NCBI RefSeq assembly: GCF_907164915.1
Contig: NC_061862.1
Span: forward strand, 4,406,358 to 4,470,357
DNA length: 64,000 nt
Source of the DNA: Impatiens glandulifera
Lineage: Eukaryota; Streptophyta; Magnoliopsida; Ericales; Balsaminaceae
Direction: 5' to 3'
Shown here: positions 44,170 to 55,879 of the stretch, piece by piece
Numbering within the stretch: the stretch's first letter is position 1
Layout of the letters: each line of letters opens with the position of its first letter
Notes under the pieces: generated by a model
The model's input: the letters and a program-made list of their open reading frames with translations, nothing else
The model's database searches: none
Told to the model about the DNA's origin: nothing
Translations under genes and position numbers: made by a program

Positions 44170-44860
44170 CTTTTTTTGTTGACGTCTAACAACGGATGCA
44201 ATTCAGAATTTGTCTCCTAGCATGCATATACATCTCATTCAATCCCATCAGAAATTGAATCAATTTATTAGTGAACAATTTATCCAAAATTCCTTTTAAT
44301 GCATCACATGTACAAATATACATCTGGCAACAGATCCAATTTTAGAATTTGTCTCCTAACATGTATATACATCTCATTCAATCTCATCAAACATTGAATC
44401 AATTTATTATTGGACATATCCAAAGTTCCCTTTGATGCGTCACATATACACATATACATCTCGCAACGGATTCAATTTCAGAATTTGTCTTCTAATATGT
44501 ATATACATCTCATTCAATCATATCATAAATTGAATCAATTTTTCAGTGGACAATTTATTCAAAGTTCTCTTTGATGTGTCACATGTACATATACATATGT
44601 GGAAACTGATCCAATTTCATAATTTGTCGCCTGGAATTTAAATAAATCTTATTCAATTCCATCATATATTGATTCAATTTATCGGTGGACAATCTATCCA
44701 AAGTTCCCTTTGATGCATCATATTTACCAATATACATCTGGCAACAGATCAAATTACATCTCCTTCCATCCCATTATAAATTGAATCAATTTATTAGAGG
44801 ACAATTTATCCAAAGTTCTCTTTGATGCGTCACATGTACTAATATAGGCCACTGAAGGCA
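44170..44860 (-). repeat. tandem repeat (about 135 bp) of element C, right block
   Basis: About five units with the same words as the left block (TTGAATCAATTTATTAGTG, CAAAGTTCCCTTTGATGC, CAGAATTTGTCTCCTA). It lies next to the second gag remnant. Confidence 0.8.
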
Positions 44861-45069
44861 ATACAACTCATCCAAGAGTTTTAAACATCCAACGACATAT
44901 TACCTTGAACAATATTATTGATCTTTTTCTTCGCATAGCCAACTCGATCCAAAGCTCTCTAACCGATGTGGTGTAGATGAATGACTCAAATTTATTTCGA
45001 AATTAAGTTAAGAATCCAAGATCTAACCATACAATTAACATGATTCCACTACTCAATTTCAAAAGTTCC

Positions 45070-45287
45070 TTCCTTTAGCTTCGCACAAGTATCCATGATA
45101 TAGTTTAACTTCATCTTAGCACCAAGCGCGATCTTCAACACTCGACTCCAAATGAGTTGAAATATCCTTTCGCTAACTGGATCGACCTAGACTTGTATCA
45201 GGATGATCGAATTATAAAGAAGTAGAAATTTATCATTAAACTTAAAATGTACATCACTCATTTTTTCAAGTTTTTTCTTATTTTTCA
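45070..45287 (-). pseudogene. copia C gag N-terminal fragment (right copy)
   Basis: Plus-strand words CTTCGCACAAGTATCCATGA, TTTCGCTAACTGGATCGACC and ACATCACTCATTTTTTCAAG match 20,465-20,650, the left gag remnant. Coding is more degraded and the PBS is deleted here. Confidence 0.6.
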
Positions 45288-45432
45288 AGAAATGTAGTGA
45301 AAATAATGATATAAAAACTTAACTTACTTTAGGAAGTGATGAAGCATGTTTATATACACTTACTAAATAAATTAGTTACAAAAACAATAATAAAAAACTA
45401 ATTCTAAACAAGCTATTTATACATTACTAACA
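45288..45432 (-). mobile_element. LTR end of copia C (right)
   Basis: Counterpart of 20,690-20,853 with TGTTAGTAATGT at 45,432 on the minus strand and the word AAGTAAGTTAAGTTTTTAT. Its inner end with the PBS is deleted. Confidence 0.6.
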
Positions 45433-46145
45433 ACATTAAGCTGACAATAAAACCTGTAGAAAATAATCACAGAGACATACTAGTGTACAGTAAAGTATAT
45501 ACTACAAGTCTGTCTTAATAATGTTCCATAGAAATTCCTAAAAGTAAGACAAAATGAGCAATGGAATATTAAATAAAGAGCACATCATCTGTGTATGGTA
45601 AATATACACCAACCAATAAAAGTGAAATCATTACACCTCAATTTGTTATAGAAAATTAATTTTGTAAGGCATTTCATCAAAGAAATAATGCTACTATTGA
45701 GAGTTGTTGAAACCCCATTTTGAATATGCAAATGTCAACTAAAATACCTTTGTTCCAAAGGTAAATTCAAGTTTGAACAGATTAACTGAAAGGACTAATT
45801 TAAAGTTTCATTCATATTTATTTGATTTAGATTAGTTAAATGCTTAGTTTTTGATTATATTTAATCAAATTGGAAAAACAGAAGAAATTTTCTCAAGTTC
45901 TCATAAGTATTCATCAACTAAATGCTCGCAACAGAAATCTGAATACAAACTACAATCACACAGTTATAGACTATTGAAAAGCCAATTGAAAGTCACATTA
46001 GACTAAACATTGAATTTGTATATAACTCACTATGCATCATAAATAGTTAATGACTATCAACATTAAGGTAAAGTGGTAGAGAAATAAAAGATAGATTCAA
46101 CAACAAATACAATGAAACCCCTGAAATCTAGTAATACCTAGGAAA
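45433..46145 (-). repeat. 1.4-kb repeat, copy 3 (R3, partial)
   Basis: Matches the left half of R1 and R2 (AACCCCATTTTGAATATGCA, TCATACTTATTTGATT-like words, CTCTGAAATCTAG-type end) and stops at about 46,145, where RT fragment sequence begins. Confidence 0.65.
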
Positions 46146-46149
46146 GAAG

Positions 46150-46800
46150 TAAATTATAAGTTATCAATTTGACATTGAATAAACCAAATCCAAAATCTTT
46201 CCACTAAATTCTTAGTTACACTATCTAGATGGTTGTTTAAGGCCATATATACTTTTCAACCGTTTACATCTGTATAAGGACCAAATAAAATTCTTTTTCC
46301 AAATACCCATGTAGAAAAACATTATTAATACCAGTTTTGGCAGAAAGTTTAACAACAAGGGAAATACTTTCATTATAATCAACACCCTCTTTTTGCCAAA
46401 AAAAAAAAAACTTTAGTCACTAACCTTACGTTATGATTGTTAATTGTTTCATTAACATTTAACTTCAGTTTATAGACCCACTCACTTATAGACCCACTCA
46501 CTTAGATCCAATAGTTTTTTACCTTTTGATAATTCAATCAATACCCAAGTTTAGCTTTTTTTAGAGAATCTTACTTAATACCAGTTTTGACAGAAAGTTT
46601 AACAACAAGGGAAATACTTTCATTATAATCAACACCCTCTTTTTGCAAAAAAAATAACTTTAGTCACTAACCTTACGTTATGATTGTTAATTGTTTCATT
46701 AACATTTAACTTCAGTTTATAGACCCACTCACTTAGATCCAATAGTTTTTTACCTTTTGATAATTCAATCAATACCCAAGTTTAGTTTTTTTTAGAAAAT
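46150..46800 (-). pseudogene. copia C RT N-terminal fragments, tandemly duplicated
   Basis: Contains the same RT segment as 23,220-23,600. The part from TAATACCAGTTTTGGCAGAA to TTTTTTAGAGAATCTTACT occurs twice with a 250-bp period (about 46,327-46,575 and 46,577-46,805). The first copy also has a small doubling of TATAGACCCACTCACT. No catalytic box is present. Confidence 0.78.
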
Positions 46801-46809
46801 CTTACTCTG

Positions 46810-48250
46810 ATTAATAGTGTTTCATAGAAATTCCAAAAAGTTAAACAGAAATGAGCAATGGAGTATTAAATAAATAGCACATCATCCGTGAATGGTAAAT
46901 ATAACAACAACCAGCAAAAGTGAAATCATTACACTTCAATTTATTATAGAAAACAAATTCTATAAGGCACTTCATCAAAGAAATAATGCAACAACTGAGA
47001 GTTGTTGAAAACCCCATTTTGAATATGCAAATGTGAACTGAAATACCTTTGTTCCAAAGGTAATTCAAGTTTGAACAGTATTAACCGGAACCGGAATGAC
47101 TGATTCAAAGTTTCATTCATACTTATTTGATTCAGATTAGTTAAATGCTTAGATAATGTTTGATTAAACTGGACAAACAGAAAAATCTTCTCAAGTTCTC
47201 ATAAGTATTCATCAATTGAATGCTCACAACAGATATCTGAATATAAACAATTAGACAATTATAGACTCTATTGAGAAACCATTTGAAATACACATTAGAC
47301 TAAACATTGAATTCGTATATAACTTTTGATGGGAATTATTATAACTGATGATGCATCATATATTCAATTGTTAATGATCATCACCATTAAGATGCTAGAA
47401 AAAAAAAAAAAAATACAATGGAAAACTAGCAATACCACGAGGGAATACCAAAATCATATAGGAACATCAGATATCTAAATACAATTTGGCGCTACCAAAA
47501 AAACATTGAAAGCAGAATCTTGATTCCTAAATCAATGTCGGTAACGTATATCACTGATTACACTATCGAGAAAGATGCATCAATGACTCTAATTACATTT
47601 CCTTTCAAGATCACATCAATTAGACCAGATGAATCAATCGTGGATTACTAGAATATAAGAAATTTATCAAAACAAAAATCAATATAAGAACTTCTGAATG
47701 CATTAGCGTACAACGCTGTAAACACTCTGAAAGATTAGTGCTTCAGAGACTCTAATTTGTTGCTTTACAAGAAGACGTCAAACAGATTGAAAACAATAAT
47801 ATGATGCAGAAGGCAGATTGAGAAAACCAAAATAAGAGATGTTGCAAAATTGAAAGGCTTAGAGATATTAGTTATGAATTAATCAAAGAACTCACATTGA
47901 GTCTTCATAGTTTGATGGTATAACTTTAGTCATCATAGCCTAGCCTCCCTGAAAAACTTGTAAAATGCAGAAGAAACGAATCTAAGAAAATCGAAATCCT
48001 TCTATCGTATGTGAAGAGATCTAACGCAAAGATGAGGATATCTTAGATGGAGAGAAAGAGAGAAGAAATCGAACATGATTGATCTGTCGTTGGGCATCCT
48101 ATTGTACGTGAATTTAAGCATAACTGTTCGCGACGGAGAAGATACGGGAAGAAAAACCCTAGGTATTATATTGCTTCACAGAATTTAAATTACATAAACG
48201 TCCAATGAAAAGATCATTTGTCTTGGGCCTCCCTTTCATTTAAATAAATA
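46810..48250 (-). repeat. 1.4-kb repeat, copy 4 (R4)
   Basis: Nearly collinear with R2 (23,600-25,030), including the promoter-like words (TTGGGCCTCC near 48,220), the ATGATGACTAAAG segment (ATG at 47,936, minus) and the following GTGAG. R2 and R4 are more like each other than either is to R1. Confidence 0.7.
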
Positions 48251-49140
48251 AAGCTAGTTTTTTTTTATATAAATTCTCCCATTTACTAATTTTCTAATCA
48301 AAATAGCACTCATTAATCAACTAAAATATATATATTTTTTTATTAAATTTAAATTTTAAGTAAAAATACATTTTAATGATTAAACTAATTAAAACCCAAA
48401 TTTGGATAGATCAAAGTTTTTCAAACACAAACCTAAAAAAATCATTAATGCAAGCGAGCATTAGGTCCCTACATGGACGCAAGTAGGCCCCTACATGGAC
48501 GCAAGTTGACGGACAAGCCTATGCAAGATGAATCCCGAACATAGACGCGCGTTTTGAACAATTTGTCCTCCTTTGCGTATACGACGATAAGCCCCCTCTC
48601 ATTTTCTTTGATTTGGGGGAGTTAATAATTTTGGTCATTTCTTGACCAAATCAATCCCAAAAATGTCGCATGATCGGAGGCTTGAGGGTCATAACTATGA
48701 CAGAAAATTTTTATTTTGAATTAAGGCTTCAACTCAAAACGCTTTCAAATGAAATCGAGTCCATGACCTTGGTACTATTTCACCTACTATGTATAGCCCA
48801 TTTATATTATAAATAATATTGGTTTGGGCCTCCCCTATAATTTAAACAATTAGAGCTAGTTCAATATGTTTATTTATAATTTTTTATTTATAAATTCTCC
48901 CTTTTACTACTTTCTAATCATAATAGCACTAGTTATACAATTAAAATATTAAAATATATTTAATTATTTTTATTAAATTTAAATTTCAAGTAAAAAAATA
49001 TTTTAATGATTAAACTAATTAAAAACTCAAATATTTATAGATCAAAGTTTTTCTAAACAAAAGTATAAAAAAATTAATATCAAACAAACTCTATAAATTA
49101 TTAAATTGTGAGCTAATTTGTATTATTTAAATAAAATATA
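48250..49140. repeat. AT-rich and LTR-like fragments
   Basis: Contains partial copies of the segment best seen at 49,145-49,890 (CTACATGGACGCAAGT, TTGATTTGGGGGAGTTAAT, GGTCATTTCTTGACCAAATC). No gene. Confidence 0.55.
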
Positions 49141-49143
49141 ATA

Positions 49144-50640
49144 ATTGTAGACACTCAATTTTACTCCCTAATTTATTTAAAATTATCAAAGCTAATAAAT
49201 AATTTTGTTAAAATTCATATACTAATTCATTGCAAATAATTATTTTTGAAAAGATTTGTATCGATCGAATTCCAAAAATAATTAATTTCGGACTATATTT
49301 TAAATAAAACTCAAAGTATAAAAAACAATAAGTTGATAAATATGATGATTTTTATATTATTAAAGTTAATTTATTTGTTTTGTAGGTATTTAGAAAAAAA
49401 CTCGATCGGAGTTAATCGGAAAATCATCGGCGGCGAGCAACTAACAGAATCCTCCAACATTTTCGAGGCGGGTTGGTTAGAGGTATAGGGTGTAGTCAAC
49501 GATGCAGTTGAGGGTACAACAAGGGTTTGAGGGACTGGAACTCATGCATGGAACTCAAACTCAATCCCAAGATGCGGTCAAGGTTCGAACCTAGATGCAA
49601 TCGACGAAGGTAGGACTTGAGCCCAAGTGTAGATCCTGGACCCATGTGAACATAGGCAAGCATTCAACCCTTACATGGAGAAAGTAGGCGGCCCAGGCCT
49701 ATGAAAGACGTGTCCCGAATGCACACGCGCGTTTTGAATAACTTATCCTCCTTTGAGTAGACTATGAGAAACCCCCTCTCATTTTTTTTGATTTTGGGGA
49801 GTGAATATCTTGGTCATTTCTTGACCAAATCGAACCTAAAAAAAACGCATGACCGGAAGACTTAGGATCACAATTATGACAGACAATTTGATAAAAGAGA
49901 GCCACACATTTTATAACTTTCCTCGACACTCATTGTATGCCTAAAGAAGTTTAAAAAAAATAAAGGATAGTCGCATCGTTTTGTAAGTGACCTACGAACA
50001 ACCAAACGTAGGCAACACGCGAAGGGCACGTCCTTTCACCTTTCATCTTCAATTGCTCCATTCTCTTCCTGATGTTGCCTAGAAACTAATAACATAATTC
50101 CCTTTTGGAAAATTTCGATTTATGATTTATTAGAACAAATCGTCCAAAACAAAGTAACAAGCAACTCCTAAGAGATGGGGATCAAGAGGTCTTAGGGATT
50201 ATAGCCTCCTAGTGACCAAGACCTCTCAATCCGATGCTGCAACGAAAGATGAAAAAATGGTTATATTTGTCGTCGAGGCCCAAGCCCACGATATAGCCCC
50301 TATATAAACGACTTCCCATGTGTGAATCGAGGGGAAAGAGAAGATTAAGGGAAATGTGTTTTTTTTTCACAATCGACCATTTTTAGGTACACTTTAATCA
50401 CTCATATACATTCTATTCTCCACATTTATCAATCTTATTCATATTCTCATTCTCTTATTATTTTTTAGCCATCAATTAGTCATTTCAATATTTGAACATA
50501 TTTCATACCTACACAATTAGTATGTTAGGATCAAATTCCTAAAAAGTTTTACTTTTTAAACTGAAACACATTAGTAGAACAATTTTTATAACCAATTAAA
50601 TACTATTAATAACAACAAAATTATCCAACTCCTAACAATA
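49144..50640 (+). mobile_element. gypsy-type LTR fragment
   Basis: Starts TGTAGACACTCA and contains CCTCTCATTTTTTTTGATTT, TGGTCATTTCTTGACCAAAT and a TATA box (CCCTATATAAACG, about 50,297-50,309) some 1150 bases from the start. The solo LTR in element B has its TATA box at a similar distance from a TGTAGACACTC start. The right end is not defined. No coding sequence. Confidence 0.5.
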
Positions 50641-50872
50641 ATATTCTTGAGATTCCATTTTTCTATTTTTTTCACCTTGAACAAGATATTTCTTTCCAAT
50701 TTATGGAAGGAGATAATAAAGATAAATAGAGTAGATATGTTGATATTTTGAACATCCATAGTGACTAAAGTTCAAAAATCATCTCAACTCTCATTACCTT
50801 TTTAAATCACATGTAAATCTGTAATTAGACGATGTTTATGTCATTCAATCAAATGAGTTTTGATCGAATTTT

Positions 50873-51030
50873 TAAGAGAGGGAATTTGGAGGAGAGAAGT
50901 AGTGATGTGGCATCACCTCATTGACGGAAAAAAGTAAAAAAAACATGTGGAGAGAGAAGAGAAAGATTTTTACAACCAATCAAATTGTGACACATCTTTT
51001 CTATTCTCTCTTTCAAATTCTCTATAACCT
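50873..51030. mobile_element. MITE-like element
   Basis: Terminal inverted repeats AGAGGGAATTTGGAGGAGAG (about 50,877-50,896) and the complement of CTCTCTTTCAAATTCTCTAT (about 51,006-51,025), 16 of 20 positions matching. The interior has the inverted pair GATGTGGCATCACCTCATTG and CAATCAAATTGTGACACATC, a pattern common in plant MITEs. About 155 bp, non-coding. Confidence 0.6.
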
Positions 51031-51514
51031 TTCTCTAAAAATAATTATGATCTTTACTCTAGCAATTTAATAACAAATTTTATTGAAGCATGAAATCTCT
51101 ACAATGCAACTAATTATTTCCTCTATAAAAAATGTAATTTAATAGTATAAACATTATAAAAAATAAATAAAAACAACTTACATTGATATATAGAACACAC
51201 CTTTCTTTTTCAAGTCTGTTAATATTATTCGTTAAAAAGGATAACGATTTAGTGTTCGATTAAGGGAGATTTCGGCCAAATTGTCTACAATTTAGGATTT
51301 GACCAACAAAAGCTTCTGCCATCGACGGAAATTTAAGGTTCAACTAGGAAAAAATGGATTGGAAGATTTCACTTGGGGTTGACCGGAAAAAGGTAAGCCA
51401 AAGGAAGAAATGGATTACTAATAATGAAGAAAAAAATGGGAGGAGATTTATGGTGCAGGAAAGAGAGTTTATGACAATGAAGAAAAAAAATGAAGAATTT
51501 TATTTTTATTTTAT
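51031..51514. other. non-genic spacer
   Basis: AT-rich. A 71-codon plus-strand frame at 51,354-51,569 runs into the TRIM LTR and is not believable as a gene. Confidence 0.4.
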
Positions 51515-52560
51515 TGTAGAATTATCTCTCAATCTTCCTAGCCTAGGGGATGCCCAATCGTCTAAGTAGGCCTAACCCAAGGAATATTATAGTTAAGAAA
51601 TATGTATTCTAATTTAAGAAGGGATATTCTAGTTAATGAAGGGATATTCTTAATTAAGAAGTGATATCTTAAATTAGTGTAATTAATTTGTAATAGGAAG
51701 ACAATTTCTAAATTAGTACGTCATAAGTTCTACAAATACTTCAAAGGTATTACATTGTAATGATCAAGTGCAAGTAGTAAAATTATCTAAATTTTATCTC
51801 TCTTAAATTTCTACATGGTATCAGAGTAGGTTTTTTCATCTTAAAGGAACTTGTTCACAATTTTTCGTTGTCTCCTCCAATGGAGAGAATAGCCATTGGA
51901 GGAGAACTCAAATTATTGTATTATCTCATATTTTCTAAGTATTTTTTATCTCTATTTTATCACCCACTATGTTAAACAAGTGGGACGTCATTTCAAAATT
52001 GCACTTTATATCTAGACCGAATCTGTACATGTTAACGCCTCGACAGATTTCTTCAAACATTTCATTTGTCCAAAAATTATCATCTTTCACTTCAAAAGTT
52101 CCAATAGCCAAAAGTCAGGTGTTAAATGCAAAGATCCAAGAGCCAAGAGCAAGTGCCAAGTGTCAAGAGCCAAGAGCCAAGTGCAAAGTGCCAAGTGCCA
52201 AGTGCCAAGTGAGCCAAGAGCCAAGTGCCAAGAGCCAAGAGTCAAGAACTCTTCCCAAGTAGAATTTCGAAGAACTATGTGGCAAGTTGGGTACTCTCAA
52301 TATCCTTTACCCAACTTGAGGGGGAGTGTAGAATTATCTATCAATCTTCCTAGCCTAAGGGGAGGACCAATCGCCTAAGTAGGCCCAACCTAAGGAATAT
52401 TCTAGTTAAGGAAGATGTATTATAATTTAAGAAGGGATATTCTAGTTAAAAAAAAGATATTCTTGGTTAAAAAATGATATCTTAAATTAGTATAATTAAT
52501 TTATAATTGGAAGAGAATTACTAAATTAGTAGGTCATAAATCTTATAAATACTTTAAATG
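51515..52560 (+). mobile_element. TRIM-like non-autonomous copia element
   Basis: The 5' LTR, 51515-51815 (301 bp), starts TGTAGAATTATC and ends TTTCTACA. PBS TGGTATCAGAG follows at 51816. An internal region of about 511 bp carries a minisatellite. A PPT (TTGAGGGGGAG, 52316-52326) precedes the second LTR at 52327, which begins TGTAGAATTATC and is truncated near 52560. No gag or pol. The text before the PPT resembles the end of copia pol, so this is an internally deleted copia. Confidence 0.82.
52119..52255 (+). repeat. GCCAA minisatellite in the TRIM interior
   Basis: About 18 runs of 7-8 bases of the form GAGCCAA or GTGCCAA, in irregular alternation. Confidence 0.88.
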
Positions 52561-53129
52561 TGGACATAACACGTGTTAGAAATTTTATTATCTTTTCATA
52601 CAGTAAATTTGACAAGTTTATACGACTTGTTGTGTAAAATTGTCATTCTTCTACTTTGCAATTGGATGCCTAGACCAATATATATAAGATTGTATTTGAT
52701 AAAACTAAAAATTAAGATCTAATTACTTAGTACTGAAATATAAGTACTGAATTACTTAAATATTTAAAAATAATAAATGAAATTATTAAATAAAAATATT
52801 TTAAATTTAAGTACTAATATATAAGTTGATAATATTTTAAACTAATGTCTAAACCAATTACATTAATACTAATATTATTTATGTTAATTAATAAATTCAA
52901 TATATTTTATTATATAATTAGATAAATGTAATTTATATTAAATATTACGACTTTTAATAAATTCAATATATTTCATTATATAATTAGATAAATGTAATTT
53001 ATATTAAATATTAAAATAAAATATCAAGATTTTTTTCAAACTTGCATATTAGACAATTGATATTAGACAATTGATTTGCAATTTGTTCATATAAATTAAA
53101 CTATAAAAACTTGATATGATGGTCTTGAA
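52561..53129. other. AT-rich spacer
   Basis: Contains a direct repeat of about 60 bases (AATTCAATATATTTTATTAT with TTAGATAAATGTAATTTAT, near 52,903 and 52,960). No gene. Confidence 0.5.
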
Positions 53130-54300
53130 GACTCCATCATTTTAGTCCATAGTCCACCATTGTTGATTATTTTGAGTAATATTATCAACTTCAAATTGTT
53201 CAAAAAATAAGTCTCTCCTATATCTCTTTTTGATAAAATTATGTAACGCTGCACAAGTAATAACAATATTTCTTTAGGTATGAAAATTGTACGGCGCCAT
53301 CTTATTCAATATCAGAAAACGAGCTTTTCAATACGCCAATGTACGTTCAATGACATTTCTTAATTTTGCATGTTCTTGATCAAATATTACTTCGCTCGAG
53401 TTTGACCACCTCATTGAAAATCAGCGAGACAATAACGCACATTTCGTTAAGGCGACATAAATCATTGAGTATGAGTATATGCAACATCACATAAATAATA
53501 TTCATCAACAATTTAAAATAAACATATATAAAGTTATTAATATAAATAAATAATTTTAAAATATAGAATAATAATTTACTTGGTTCTGGAAAGGGAAAAT
53601 TTGACAATGAATTAAGCATTGTCTTAGTTAACACCTTAGAATCACGTGCCACTCCTTCCCATCCCGTCCAAATAAATATAAATATCATATCGAAATCACA
53701 TATAGCAGCAATACATTTTGATAGCATTTCCCCTTTCTTCTTCCTCTATATCGAACTTGTTCATTTCTCAAAATAACGACATGCACTAAAGTTTCATCTA
53801 ATGCACCTAGTGCCCTTAAATAAATGTTAAAACAAATTATGAAATAAAACTGAAAAAATTATATATATATACACATATATATATATTAATATTTAAACAT
53901 TACTTTAAATACTTCTCGAAGACATCGATATCTTCTACTTTGAAATATTATTTGGTTACTCGTAGTAAGAACAATAAGCTCCTTAGAGAATTGTTTCATA
54001 TTAATAAATACTTCATTAAAATTGAAATTAATTGTTTATGTTGAATGAAAAAAATTTCGTTTGACAAATCTTACTCGTAAATTATGCCTTAAAGTAATTA
54101 AAAATATTGCAATATTTTCTTCTACTGAAATATAACAACTATTTTTTAACCATCGTTTTTCTCTAAAAATAGAGCAAATCTCTACAAAATCTTCTTTCTT
54201 CATCCCAAGTATTTCTTGACAATGAGCTGGATTTCGTTCAATAATTTCTTTTACATAATTAGCTTCATTAAGTAAAGAAACAGTATCCGATCTTGAACCA
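53130..54300 (-). pseudogene. PIF/Harbinger transposase (DDE_Tnp_4)
   Basis: Minus strand. N-terminal helix region: HCQEILGMKKEDFVEICSIF, SVEENIAIFLITLRHNLR (about 54,080-54,240). Then the catalytic domain: GALDETLVHV (first D, about 53,790-53,815), YRGRRKGK, CDFDMIFIFIWTGWEGVARD (second D in ARDS, about 53,640), NVIERTLAY (E, about 53,340) and the end PYNFHT, ALHNFI. Frames change several times and stops are present. The three catalytic positions of the DDE triad are all still recognisable. The intron-like AT-rich interruptions at 53,820-53,990 may be true introns. It would cut and paste Harbinger DNA with a 3-bp (TWA) target preference, as known for the family. Confidence 0.82.
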
Positions 54301-54690
54301 ACTCACATTTTTCTCCTAGGAAGAATCCATCGTTCTCTGTTTTCTTTACCATCACAAAGAATTTCACCTGCAATAGAGTAAAAGGGATCATCCACAATAA
54401 ACATGTCTTCAAGAACTTTGGAGATTCTTCTAAGTTCGGTTGATCTGGCTCTTTTAAATTCTTAAGTTTGGAACATTCTTCTAATATTTGATCATCAATA
54501 CTTTCATCTTGGTTTAACATTCGTCGTTTATGTTTTGAAAGTTTGATGTTAACGGGATATAAATGACTATTAGGTATCTCCATATCCAAATCAACATCAA
54601 AGATTATTGTGTTATTTGGAGGACATGGTGGTGGTCTTTCATAGAAGGACCCCAAACGTCTTTTTAGTAGCTTAAATACCATCAAATAAT
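54301..54690 (-). pseudogene. Harbinger-associated upstream coding remnant
   Basis: A 144-codon minus-strand frame (PPPCPPNNTIIFDVDLD, KLSKHKRRMLNQDE, SPKFLKTCL) lies directly upstream of the transposase. In another frame it continues as FIVDDPFYSIAGEILCD. It could be the second, DNA-binding Harbinger ORF (often Myb/SANT-like) or the transposase N-terminus. I do not recognise a Myb motif, so the assignment is by position only. Confidence 0.4.
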
Positions 54691-55060
54691 GTCTTCATCT
54701 CATTTGCATATTGTAGTCCAGCATATCTGAATTGTTTTGCATCAGAATTTATCATAATATAAATCAACATTTCATATAATGTCGATATATTTTTTTTTCC
54801 ACTTTTAAATATGATATACAAATAAAATTCTCATAACTCACCTTAATATATTCTTCTCACTTTTCAAAAATCCAGCCAACGGTATTTTTAATTGAATTAT
54901 ATCCATTTTCAATTTTAAAATTAATTATTTTTTTCCAAATGCAATTTTTTTTCAAGTTATGTCATTCATAGTGAAAATTTTGAGAAATGCCCTAGTATTG
55001 ACGTAGGATTTGCTTTTATTTTTAATCCTTTGCAATTGAGAAATGAAGGTAGACTCTTTT
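54691..55060. other. spacer between Harbinger remnant and CACTA
   Basis: AT-rich, non-coding. It ends at the CACTA terminus. Confidence 0.4.
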
Positions 55061-55079
55061 CACTAGTAAAAAAAGGCAT

Positions 55080-55560
55080 CAGTAAGGGCTGACGCGGTTA
55101 TAGAAAGCACTAAATGTCGTTACTATTCATCTTTAGTAACGGCACATAACGCCGTTACGGTTCGTTACAGACACGTACGTTACAGATAGTTATGAATCAT
55201 TAGTAACGACTATCCAACACTGTTACTGATATACTTATCTGTAACGGCATTCATACTGTTACTGTTATACTTATTTGTAACGACACTGTGATGGAAGTAC
55301 CGTTACTATTATTACTATCTGTAACGGCACTATAATGAAAGAACTGTTACTGTTATTACTATCTGTAATGGCACATGAAAGGAAGAACCGTTACTGTTAG
55401 AATTATCTGTAACAGCATTGGGACGGAAGAACTGTTACTGTTATTATTTTCTATAACGACGCTATAATGGAAAAACCGTTACTGTTATTACTATCTGTAA
55501 CGACACTTGAAAGGAAGAACCGTTACTGTTAGGGTTATTTGTAATGGCATTCGTAATGAT
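55080..55560. repeat. subterminal repeats of the CACTA element
   Basis: At least 20 copies of GTAACGGC, TCTGTAACGG, CCGTTACTGTTA and related words in both orientations within 480 bases. In CACTA elements such repeats bind the TNPA protein. Binding here is inferred. Confidence 0.82.
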
Positions 55561-55689
55561 AAAACTGTTACAAATATTTTTTATATTTCATTTTTTATTT
55601 TAATTATTATTAATACCTGTAATCCGAAAATAGGCAAATTTTATAATCCAAAATACCCAAAAATCTCCTTAAATATACCCAAATATTTG

Positions 55690-55850
55690 GGTATTCAAAA
55701 TACCCAAATATCATAATTCAAAATACCCAAATATTATAATTCTAAATACCCAAATATCATAATTCTAAATACCCAAATATCATAATTCTAAATACCCAAA
55801 TATCATAATTCAAAATATACAAATACCCAAAATACACAAATACCCACAAT
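55690..55850. repeat. 22-bp tandem repeat
   Basis: About six copies of ATACCCAAATATCATAATTC, slightly variable, in the untranslated part of the TNPA-like gene. Confidence 0.88.
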
Positions 55851-55879
55851 CAAGTAGGAGGTAGAGGACAGGGAGGAAG

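Noticed and set aside
50520..50640. Tiny TGTTAGGA/TCCTAACA element
   Set aside because: An 8-bp inverted pair 110 bases apart in AT-rich DNA can arise by chance; no duplication or internal motif was found.
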